DNA from: Desertimonas sp963786985
GTDB lineage: Bacteria; Actinomycetota; Acidimicrobiia; Acidimicrobiales; Ilumatobacteraceae
DNA: 64,000 nt
Direction: 5' to 3'
NCBI GenBank assembly: GCA_963786985.1
Contig: CAWBBL010000025.1
Location: 248,001-312,000, forward strand
Shown: positions 15,533-21,957 of the stretch, one piece after another
Layout of the letters: the number at the start of each line of letters is the position of its first letter
Position numbering within the stretch: the stretch's first letter is position 1
Program-made: the position numbers and the translations under genes
Notes under the pieces: generated by a model
The model's input: only the letters and a program-made list of their open reading frames with translations
The model's database searches: none
What the model was told of the DNA's origin: nothing

Positions 15533-16729
15533 GTGCAGATCCGCCCCTACGGGACTCGGGCCCTGCTCATCTCGCGTCGCGATGTCGCGCCACTCATCGA
15601 CCATCCAGACGTCACCGAAGTCGTGCCGGGGGCCGAGACGACGCTCGTCGTCGTGCGCGCTGGCGACGCTGTCGACTCGGTGCGGCGCACGATTGCAGCG
15701 CTGCAAGGCGCAGTTGTCGGGACTGGGTCGGCAGACGGGCTTGCCCAGGAGATTGTCCTCGACGTGGTCTACGACGGGGAAGACCTCGCCGACGTCGCCG
15801 CTGCGACGGGGCTCTCGGTGGAGTCGGTGGTCGCTCTCCACTCGGGCGCTGTCTATCGGTGTGACTTCTGTGGGTTCGCGCCGGGGTTCGCCTACCTCTC
15901 GGGGCTCGATCCGCGGTTGCAGCTGCCCCGGCGGGCAACGCCACGAACGTCGGTGCCGGCCGGCGCGGTGGCCATCGCCGGTGCCTACACGGCGGCCTAC
16001 CCGTCAGCCTCGCCGGGCGGGTGGCACCTGATCGGGCGCACCGACGCGTTGCTCTGGAACCTTGCCGATGACCCGCCGGCCCTGATCCCTCCCGGCACCA
16101 CCGTGCGCTTCCGAGCGCTCGCTGGCCCGATCTGGGCGGCCAACGTCCCCGAAAGCGGACCGCCGGCCGCCCAGAAGGGGAACTGGACCGGAGGCCGCCC
16201 AGAACGGGAACCTGGTGCTGCGGGTCGTCACAGCGGGGGTGGCGACGTCGGTGCAGGACGGCGGGCGGGTGGGGTACGCCTACCTCGGTGTGCCGGGGTC
16301 CGGAGCGGTGGACCGGACGAGTGCCGGCCTGGTGAACCGGCTCGTCGGCAACCCGCCCGAGGCCGCGGTCCTCGAGACTGCCGGCGGACTCGCACTGGAA
16401 GCGACCGCGGCGACCATCGTCGCCGACTCGGCGACGGGTGCGGTTCGGGCGTTGCGGCGGGGCGAGACGATCGCCGTCGACCCGAAGCCCGGCGAATCGT
16501 GGGCGTACCTGGCAGTCCGCGGTGGCTTCGCGGTGCAACCCGTGCTCGGCTCGCGGAGCTGGGACAGCCTCTCGAAGCTCGGCCCGCCACCACCGCAGCC
16601 CGGCGACGAGCTCGCCGCCGGCGACGATCCGGCCACACCAGTCGCGACGGACCAGGCGCCCCAGGCGCCTGCAGACCAGACCAGCGTGGTGCGGGTGCGG
16701 CAGGGTCCACGTGCCGACTGGTTCGGTGA
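15533..16729 (+). CDS. pxpB: 5-oxoprolinase subunit B, frame runs past its natural end into pxpC
   Basis: The first 210 or so residues are a normal PxpB (KipI-like) subunit: RPYGTRALLI at the start, VYRCDFCGFAPGFAYLSGLDPRL and RTSVPAGAVAIAGAYTAAYPSASPGGWHLIGRT in the middle (short pieces RCDFCGFAPGF, SPGGWHLIG), ending near PGTTVRFRAL. Beyond about 16190 the frame is the out-of-frame shadow of pxpC and has no stop until 16729. A 28-base imperfect tandem repeat at 16165-16215 shifts the frame; without it PxpB and PxpC would be one continuous protein, an arrangement common in actinobacteria. The functional product is therefore uncertain. Confidence 0.7.
   Translation: MQIRPYGTRALLISRRDVAPLIDHPDVTEVVPGAETTLVVVRAGDAVDSVRRTIAALQGAVVGTGSADGLAQEIVLDVVYDGEDLADVAAATGLSVESVVALHSGAVYRCDFCGFAPGFAYLSGLDPRLQLPRRATPRTSVPAGAVAIAGAYTAAYPSASPGGWHLIGRTDALLWNLADDPPALIPPGTTVRFRALAGPIWAANVPESGPPAAQKGNWTGGRPEREPGAAGRHSGGGDVGAGRRAGGVRLPRCAGVRSGGPDECRPGEPARRQPARGRGPRDCRRTRTGSDRGDHRRRLGDGCGSGVAAGRDDRRRPEARRIVGVPGSPRWLRGATRARLAELGQPLEARPATTAARRRARRRRRSGHTSRDGPGAPGACRPDQRGAGAAGSTCRLVR
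16165..16215 (+). repeat. 28-bp-offset imperfect tandem repeat at the pxpB/pxpC junction
   Basis: GGCCGCCCAGAA followed by a G/C difference, GGGAAC and TGG occurs from 16165 and again from 16193. The offset of 28 is not a multiple of three, so the second copy is in the pxpC frame (AAQNGNL) while the first is in the pxpB frame (AAQKGNW). Confidence 0.7.
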
Positions 16730-17018
16730 GGACGCAGTTCACCACCTGACGGCGGCCGAGTGGACGGTCACCGCGGCCTCGAGGGTCGGCGTACGCCTGG
16801 ACGGGCCGCAGCTCACCCGCACCAGGCAGGCGGAGCTACCCAGTGAGGGCCTCGTCATCGGCGCGGTCCAGGTTCCGCCCGACGGGCAACCAGTCGTCAT
16901 GCTCGCCGATCATCCGACGACCGGTGGCTATCCGGTGATCGCCGTCGTCGCTGAGGACGACGTCGGCCGCCTCGCCCAACGGCCGGCTGGTTCGACCGTG
17001 CGCTTCCGGTCCTATTGA
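16215..17018 (+). CDS. pxpC: 5-oxoprolinase subunit C (biotin-dependent carboxyltransferase-like family)
   Basis: This is the partner of PxpA and PxpB in pyroglutamate hydrolysis. It starts VLRVVTAGVATSVQDGGRVGY and contains PGSGAVDRTSAGLVNRLVGNPPEAAVLE, AYLAVRGGF, LGSRSWDSL and VPPDGQPVVMLADHPTTGGYPVIA, all standard for the family (key pieces TSVQDGGR, LADHPTTGGYPVI). GTG 16215 is the only usable start near the conserved N terminus and has no clear ribosome binding site. The frame upstream continues to match the pxpB C terminus (AAQNGNLVLR), supporting an ancestral PxpB-PxpC fusion. Confidence 0.85.
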   Translation: MLRVVTAGVATSVQDGGRVGYAYLGVPGSGAVDRTSAGLVNRLVGNPPEAAVLETAGGLALEATAATIVADSATGAVRALRRGETIAVDPKPGESWAYLAVRGGFAVQPVLGSRSWDSLSKLGPPPPQPGDELAAGDDPATPVATDQAPQAPADQTSVVRVRQGPRADWFGEDAVHHLTAAEWTVTAASRVGVRLDGPQLTRTRQAELPSEGLVIGAVQVPPDGQPVVMLADHPTTGGYPVIAVVAEDDVGRLAQRPAGSTVRFRSY

Positions 17019-17042
17019 CCCAGTGGGCCGCCGGGCCACCTG

Positions 17043-17048
17043 TAGCGT
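17043..17048 (+). promoter_or_regulatory. -10 element (TAGCGT) upstream of the pafA mini-ORF
   Basis: TAGCGT is followed by six bases and then ATG 17055, predicting an mRNA that begins at or beside that ATG. The hexamer follows the pxpC stop by about 25 bases, so pafA can be transcribed separately from the pxp genes. Confidence 0.5.
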
Positions 17049-17054
17049 GAGCCC

Positions 17055-17078
17055 ATGAACGAGCGCAGCGAGCGCTGA
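17055..17078 (+). CDS. Seven-residue leaderless mini-ORF overlapping the pafA start
   Basis: ATG AAC GAG CGC AGC GAG CGC TGA encodes MNERSER and its TGA overlaps the pafA ATG (TGATG at 17076-17080). The TAGCGT box six bases upstream suggests that the mini-ORF start is the 5-prime end of the mRNA. A ribosome finishing it could reinitiate on pafA. Its GAGCGCAGCGAGCG core is an imperfect palindrome, and a related string, GAGCGCAGCGAC, appears near 39233. Confidence 0.5.
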   Translation: MNERSER

Positions 17079-18436
17079 TGGAGCGCCGGATCTACGGACT
17101 CGAGAACGAGTACGGGGTCACGTGCACGCTCCGCGGACAGCGGCGGTTGAGCCCCGACGAGGTGGCCCGCTACCTGTTCCGCCGCGTCGTGTCGTGGGGG
17201 CGTAGCTCCAACGTCTTTCTGCAGAACGGTGCTCGGCTGTACCTCGACGTCGGCTCGCATCCCGAGTACGCCACCCCGGAGTGCGACTCGTTGTACGACC
17301 TCGTCGTCCACGACAAGGCCGGCGAGCGGATCCTCGAGTCACTCGTGTCATCCGCCGAGGAGCGCCTCGCCGAAGAGGCGATCCGCGGCACGGTCTACTT
17401 GTTCAAGAACAACACCGACTCGGCCGGCAACAGCTACGGGTGTCATGAGAACTACTTGACGCGGCGCGCCGACGACATGGGCCACTACGCCGAAGTGCTC
17501 ATCCCGTTCTTCGTCAGCCGGCAGATCTACACCGGTGCCGGCAAGGTGCTGCACACCGCTCGCGGGGCGTCGTACTCCATCGCCCAGCGTGCCGAGCACA
17601 TCTGGGAAGGCGTCAGTTCGGCGACGACGCGCAGCCGACCGATCATCAACACCCGTGACGAGCCGCACGCCGATGCCGAGCGCTACCGCCGCCTCCACGT
17701 CATCGTCGGAGACTCGAACATGAGCGAGTACACGACGTTCGTCAAGGTCGGCTCGGCGGCGGTGATGCTGCGGATGCTCGAGGACCGGCGCGTCGTGTTG
17801 CGCGACATGACCCTGGAGAACCCGATCAGGGCGATCCGCGAGATCAGTCATGACACGTCGTGCCGCCGCCTCGTGCGCCTGGCCAACGGGCGCGAGGTCA
17901 GCGCCCTCGACATCCAGCGCGAGTACCTCGATCGGGCCCTGCGCTACGCCGAGTCCCGCGGGTTGCCGCCGCTCGAACAGCGGGCGTTGGAGATGTGGGA
18001 GCACTGCATTTCGACGATCGAGAACGACCCGATGAAGCTCGATCGTGAGGTCGACTGGGTGATCAAGCTGAAGCTGCTCGAAGCGTTTCGCGAACGCCAT
18101 GGGCTGGCCTTCGGTCATCCCCGAGTGCAGCTCCTCGACCTGCAGTACCACGACGTGTGCCGCCCGCGCAGCCCGTTCTACAAGCTCCAGCAACGCGGGT
18201 TCGTCGAGCGCGTGTGCACCGACGTCGACGTCGACACGGCCATCGATCAGCCGCCGCAGACCACCCGGGCCCGCCTCCGCGGCGAGTTCGTCCGCCGGGC
18301 CAAGGAGCGCAAACGCGATTACACGGTTGACTGGGTCCACTTGAAGCTCAACGACCAGGCGCAGCGCACGGTGCTTTGCAAGGATCCGTTCAAGAGCCGT
18401 GACGAGCGGGTCGAGAAACTGATCGACTCCCTGTAG
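17078..18436 (+). CDS. pafA: PafA, Pup-protein ligase
   Basis: PafA uses ATP to join the C-terminal Glu of deamidated Pup to substrate lysines. The 452-residue protein has the glutamine-synthetase-like core: YGLENEYGV at the start (magnesium-binding Glu), D57 in LYLDVGSHPEYATPE (catalytic aspartate), KNNTDSAGNSYGCHENYL and RPIINTRDEPHAD. The C-terminal domain ends FKSRDERVEKLIDSL. It is paralogous to Dop at 11382 but lacks the Dop loop. Start ATG 17078 overlaps the stop of a seven-residue mini-ORF. No pafB or pafC follows; the next gene is signal peptidase. Confidence 0.96.
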   Translation: MERRIYGLENEYGVTCTLRGQRRLSPDEVARYLFRRVVSWGRSSNVFLQNGARLYLDVGSHPEYATPECDSLYDLVVHDKAGERILESLVSSAEERLAEEAIRGTVYLFKNNTDSAGNSYGCHENYLTRRADDMGHYAEVLIPFFVSRQIYTGAGKVLHTARGASYSIAQRAEHIWEGVSSATTRSRPIINTRDEPHADAERYRRLHVIVGDSNMSEYTTFVKVGSAAVMLRMLEDRRVVLRDMTLENPIRAIREISHDTSCRRLVRLANGREVSALDIQREYLDRALRYAESRGLPPLEQRALEMWEHCISTIENDPMKLDREVDWVIKLKLLEAFRERHGLAFGHPRVQLLDLQYHDVCRPRSPFYKLQQRGFVERVCTDVDVDTAIDQPPQTTRARLRGEFVRRAKERKRDYTVDWVHLKLNDQAQRTVLCKDPFKSRDERVEKLIDSL

Positions 18437-18449
18437 AACAACCGACGAC

Positions 18450-19121
18450 ATGACCGACCACGTGCACCCGAGTCGCGCCGAAGCGCTCGCCAATTCCGAG
18501 CTGGTCGTTGGCGATGCCGACGACGTCGCCGTCGATATCGACGACGCCGACGACGGCGAGGAGGAGACCGGGCCGAGCCTGGCCCGGCGCCGGGCACGCG
18601 GGCTGATCGACTGGATCGTCGTCATCGGGGTGGCGTTGCTCGTCGCCTTCCTCGTGCGCACGTTCGTGCTCGCGCACTTCGTCGTCGACGGCCACTCGAT
18701 GGACACCACGCTGCACGACGGCGACCGAGTCTTCGTCAACAAGCTGTCGTACCGACTTCACGATCCCAATCGTGGCGACGTCGTCGTGCTCCACGAGTTG
18801 GAGGGCGCGTCCGACCGATCGCGCGACCTGATCAAGCGGGTCATCGCCCTGGAGGGCGAAACGATCGAGGTCCGCAACTGCATCGTGCTCATCGACGGCG
18901 CCGAGCTGGTCGAGCCGTACCTCGATCCCGAGGTGATCAACAGTGGGGGCTGTGGCGCTGAGTTCGGGCCGGAGGAGGTGCCCGACGACCACGTCTTCGT
19001 GATGGGTGACAACCGCGGCGGGTCGCAAGATTCGAGAGCGATCGGCTTCATCGACGAAGACGACATCGTCGGCCGTGCATTCGTCGTGTTCTGGCCAACG
19101 AGCCATTGGAGATGGCTCTAA
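18450..19121 (+). CDS. lepB: Signal peptidase I
   Basis: This is a membrane-bound serine/lysine peptidase that removes signal peptides of exported proteins. It has 223 residues: an acidic cytoplasmic tail (about 1-50), one transmembrane helix (52-72), then the catalytic domain with S83 (GHSMDTTL) and K129 (LIKRVIALEGE), and GDNRGGSQDSRAIGF near the end. It follows pafA by 13 bases on the same strand. The acidic N-terminal extension with DDADDGEEE is longer than usual but has no known role. Confidence 0.93.
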   Translation: MTDHVHPSRAEALANSELVVGDADDVAVDIDDADDGEEETGPSLARRRARGLIDWIVVIGVALLVAFLVRTFVLAHFVVDGHSMDTTLHDGDRVFVNKLSYRLHDPNRGDVVVLHELEGASDRSRDLIKRVIALEGETIEVRNCIVLIDGAELVEPYLDPEVINSGGCGAEFGPEEVPDDHVFVMGDNRGGSQDSRAIGFIDEDDIVGRAFVVFWPTSHWRWL

Positions 19122-19124
19122 GGA

Positions 19125-19880
19125 TCAGCGCAGGTTCTGGCGGTGATCGAGGTCGCCGGGGGAGACGTGCTCGGCGGCGAGGATCGCCATCATCACGTCG
19201 ACGTGATCGCTGTAGACACCGTCGAGCCCCATGCGCACCGCGGGATGGAGGACGTGGTCGTACTGCAGGTCCCATCCGAAGGCGACACGATCGAAGCGGT
19301 GGAACAAGGCGACGAGCCCGCCGGTCCAGTCGGTGTAGTGCAGATTGACGGCGTCGATCCCGACCTCGGCGAGCACCGCCGCTTCCCGCTCCGGTCCGGC
19401 GGCGAAGCGTGAGCTCCTCGTGGAGTGCACGAGCCTGACCGCCGGGCTCACCGGCCGTAGGGCGACGAGCTCGTCAATCGTGGCGGCGCACAACCAGAGC
19501 CGATCGAGCAGATCGCCGGCCGCTGACTCGACGACCCTGACGACCTCGGCGCCGACACCTGGATGCTTGAGGTCGAGCGAGAGGTGGAAGCTCGAACCGC
19601 ATTCGTGGAACAGCTGGCGCAACGTGGGGATGTGGCCAGGCAACTCGGCGGTCCGGAACTCGTTGATCGGCCGGCGCCGGCGCCCGACACGTACGACGCC
19701 GTCGTGGTCGAGAACGACCTCGCCGTCAGCGGTCACCCAGGCATCACTCTCCAGGCCGGTCGCCCCGAGGCGCAAGGCCGTCTGAAACGCCTCGATCGTG
19801 TTCTCCGGCGCTCGGTCGCGGGCCCCGCGGTGGGCGAAACCGATCGGCGGATCGAGCAGCGAGGGCAGCCGTTGTTGCAC
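19125..19880 (-). CDS. Glycerophosphodiester phosphodiesterase family protein
   Basis: This enzyme is predicted to hydrolyse glycerophosphodiesters to glycerol-3-phosphate and an alcohol. About 251 residues with the GDPD signature: FAHRGARDRAPENTIEAF (catalytic H and R, PENT) and LESDAWVTADGEVVLDHD (metal-binding E, D, H). The open frame reaches 20195, but sequence before the GTG at 19880 is low-complexity and overlaps the promoter of the opposite gene, so 19880 is preferred. No signal peptide is seen. It converges with lepB with a three-base gap. Confidence 0.85.
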   Translation of the reverse strand: MQQRLPSLLDPPIGFAHRGARDRAPENTIEAFQTALRLGATGLESDAWVTADGEVVLDHDGVVRVGRRRRPINEFRTAELPGHIPTLRQLFHECGSSFHLSLDLKHPGVGAEVVRVVESAAGDLLDRLWLCAATIDELVALRPVSPAVRLVHSTRSSRFAAGPEREAAVLAEVGIDAVNLHYTDWTGGLVALFHRFDRVAFGWDLQYDHVLHPAVRMGLDGVYSDHVDVMMAILAAEHVSPGDLDHRQNLR

Positions 19881-19996
19881 GAGCGCCGATTGTGCCAGCC
19901 GCTGCCCCCGATGGGGTGCGGCCCGACCAGCGGTAGAGGTGGCTACGGTGGATTCGTTCCATCGCGCTGCGGCGCGTTCATCGACAGGAGGGAACA

Positions 19997-20659
19997 ATGT
20001 CTTCGAAGCGCAAGGACACACGGCGAATTCACCGCAGGTCGATGATCGTGACCACCTTGGGGGCGTTGGCCGTGCTGGCGGTGGCAACTCCGGCCACGGC
20101 GACGACCCCTCCGGGGAGTGACGAGACGACGACCACGGCCGCGGCCGAAACGACGACGACCGAGGCCGCCACGTCGTCCACGGCAGCCGCGACATCGACG
20201 TCTGCGGCGGCGGCGACGACCACGGCCGCCCCAGCGCCGACGAGCAACTTCGCCACCGTGCTCGCCGAGCAGTGCGAGGGCGACACCGGCCAACAGCTGT
20301 TGGCTTCCGGACTCCAGGTCGTGATGGGCACCGATGGCAGCTTGCGGATCGTCGAAGTCCTGCTGACCTGCGACGTCGAGTTCGTCGGGGCCGTCGACCC
20401 CGAGCTCGGCCGGCCCCTGACCAACGTCGAAGCGATCATCGCCGACCCGGAGAACCGGATCACCCCCAACCAGGCCCAGACCGACTTGCTCAACGAGGAG
20501 CTGGCGATCTACTGGCGGGTCACCGACGCGTGGGTCCAGTCCCAAGCCGGAGCGTCGGCGCTCGACGAAGGGGTGACTTCGACCGTGCCCGCCGAGTCGT
20601 CAGTGCCCGCGGGCGATGTGGCGACCTCGGCGCCGGGGGAGCCGGCGACCACCGGCTGA
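19997..20659 (+). CDS. Secreted Thr/Ala-rich protein of unknown function
   Basis: This is a 220-residue predicted exported protein: basic N terminus (SSKRKDTRRIHRRS), hydrophobic signal segment (TTLGALAVLAVATPATA), a Thr/Ala/Ser-rich low-complexity linker to about residue 80, a small globular domain with two cysteines (AEQCEGD and LLTCDVEF) that may form a disulfide, and a Ser/Thr/Pro-rich tail. A GGAGG ribosome binding site (19986-19990) precedes the ATG. No family is recognised. It is followed by tatA and could itself be exported. Confidence 0.7.
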   Translation: MSSKRKDTRRIHRRSMIVTTLGALAVLAVATPATATTPPGSDETTTTAAAETTTTEAATSSTAAATSTSAAAATTTAAPAPTSNFATVLAEQCEGDTGQQLLASGLQVVMGTDGSLRIVEVLLTCDVEFVGAVDPELGRPLTNVEAIIADPENRITPNQAQTDLLNEELAIYWRVTDAWVQSQAGASALDEGVTSTVPAESSVPAGDVATSAPGEPATTG

Positions 20660-20713
20660 CGGGCACTGTCCGGGGGTGCCCGGATCCGAGTGCCGTCTCC
20701 GATCCCGGTTCTC

Positions 20714-20719
20714 TAGGCT
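20714..20719 (+). promoter_or_regulatory. -10 element (TAGGCT) for leaderless tatA/B mRNA
   Basis: TAGGCT ends six bases before GTG 20726, with no ribosome binding site in between. This gives the tat genes a promoter separate from the secreted-protein gene upstream. Confidence 0.5.
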
Positions 20720-20725
20720 GGCGGC

Positions 20726-21118
20726 GTGTTCAACCTGTCGGGCAGCGAGGTCATCGTCATCTTGATCCTCGCCCTCGTGATCCTCGGGCCTGACAAGCTG
20801 CCCGACGCCATGCGCCGCGCCGGCCGCACCTGGGCTGAGCTGCGCAAACTCAGCTCCGGCTTCCAGGAAGAAGTGCGCAAGGGTTTCGAGGAGCCGACCA
20901 AGGAGGTCCGTCAGACCGCTGACGCGGTGCGCAAGGCGGCCGCCTTCCCGAGCAAGAAGCTGCGCTACAACCCGTTGAAGGACCCGGCGCCGACCATGCC
21001 GGCGGGCGAATCTGTCGCCGAGCCCGATCTTCCCGATGCACCGGTCACCGAGGTCGCCGCAGACCCGCCGGCGCCCGCCGCGAGCCCTGACTCCGGCGAA
21101 TCTGCCACGGCCTCATGA
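20726..21118 (+). CDS. tatB: Sec-independent translocase TatA/TatB-type subunit
   Basis: This is a component of the twin-arginine export machinery. The protein has 130 residues: one N-terminal membrane helix (SEVIVILILALVILGPDKLP with the FGP-like GP turn), an amphipathic helix (DAMRRAGRTWAELRKLSSGFQEEVRKG), and a disordered Pro/Ala-rich tail. The ILGPDKLPDAMRRAG pattern is closer to TatB than TatA. Its stop overlaps the tatC ATG (ATGA). No second TatA-type gene is in the window, so a further TatA elsewhere is likely. Confidence 0.85.
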   Translation: MFNLSGSEVIVILILALVILGPDKLPDAMRRAGRTWAELRKLSSGFQEEVRKGFEEPTKEVRQTADAVRKAAAFPSKKLRYNPLKDPAPTMPAGESVAEPDLPDAPVTEVAADPPAPAASPDSGESATAS

Positions 21119-21957
21119 GGCTCGCCAATCTGCTCCGGCGAGGTGAGCAACCGGAACGGTCACCAGATGGCACGATGACCCTGACCGAGCATCTCGGCGA
21201 GCTGCGCCAACGGATCATCCGGGCCAGCCTGGCGGTGATCGTCGGGATGATCGCCATCCTCGCGTTCTACGACCAGGTGCTCGCCTTCCTGCTCGAGCCC
21301 TACGAGCGACTGTGTGTGAGCAACCCGGACTTCTGTCCGCTGACCTCCGAGGGCGGCATGCCATCGCTGATCATCACCGATCCCGTCGAGGGACTCAGCA
21401 CGCGCATCCGCATCGCCATGTACGGCGGCCTGTTGCTCGCCCTGCCGGTGATCATGTGGCAGCTCTGGAAGTTCATCGTCCCCGCCCTGAAGTCGAACGA
21501 GAAGCGCTACGCGGTCCCGTTCATCCTGTCGTCGGTCGTGCTCTTCCTGCTCGGTTGCCTGCTCGCCTACCTCACGTTGGAGAAGGCCCTGGAGTTCCTG
21601 ATCTCGTGGGCCGGCGACGACGTCGAGGCGTTCTTCCAGGTGAGCAAGTACATCCGCCTCGTCACCCTGATGGCGTTCGCCTTCGGCGTCGGGTTCCAAT
21701 TCCCGGTACTCCTGGTGTTCCTCCAACTCGTCGGCGTGCTGACTCCCCAGCAGCTGCTCGGCGCCTGGCGCTACGCCATCGTCGGCATCGTCGTCCTCGC
21801 CGCCGTCATCACGCCGTCGGGAGACCCGATCTCGCTGGGGGCTCTGGCGGGGCCGATGCTCGTGCTCTACTTCATCGCCGTGGGCATCGGCTTGCTCGTC
21901 CAGCGGCGCTCCGCCGCCCGTGACGGGGTCGCCGCGGCCTCGTCCGCCAGCCGGTGA
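21115..21957 (+). CDS. tatC: Sec-independent translocase TatC
   Basis: This is the multi-spanning receptor for twin-arginine signal peptides. The 280-residue protein has the diagnostic MTLTEHLGELRQRI N-terminal stretch, six predicted transmembrane segments, FEP-like LLEPYERL, and VITPSGDPISL before the last two helices. The N terminus carries an extra 20-residue charged segment before the conserved start. ATG 21115 overlaps the tatB stop; its own stop overlaps the helY GTG. The tatC-helY order matches mycobacteria. Confidence 0.95.
   Translation: MRLANLLRRGEQPERSPDGTMTLTEHLGELRQRIIRASLAVIVGMIAILAFYDQVLAFLLEPYERLCVSNPDFCPLTSEGGMPSLIITDPVEGLSTRIRIAMYGGLLLALPVIMWQLWKFIVPALKSNEKRYAVPFILSSVVLFLLGCLLAYLTLEKALEFLISWAGDDVEAFFQVSKYIRLVTLMAFAFGVGFQFPVLLVFLQLVGVLTPQQLLGAWRYAIVGIVVLAAVITPSGDPISLGALAGPMLVLYFIAVGIGLLVQRRSAARDGVAAASSASR

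Noticed and set aside
18434..18450. TAGAAC before lepB as a leaderless -10
   Set aside because: The gap to ATG 18450 is ten bases and the hexamer includes the pafA stop; lepB is more likely read through from pafA.
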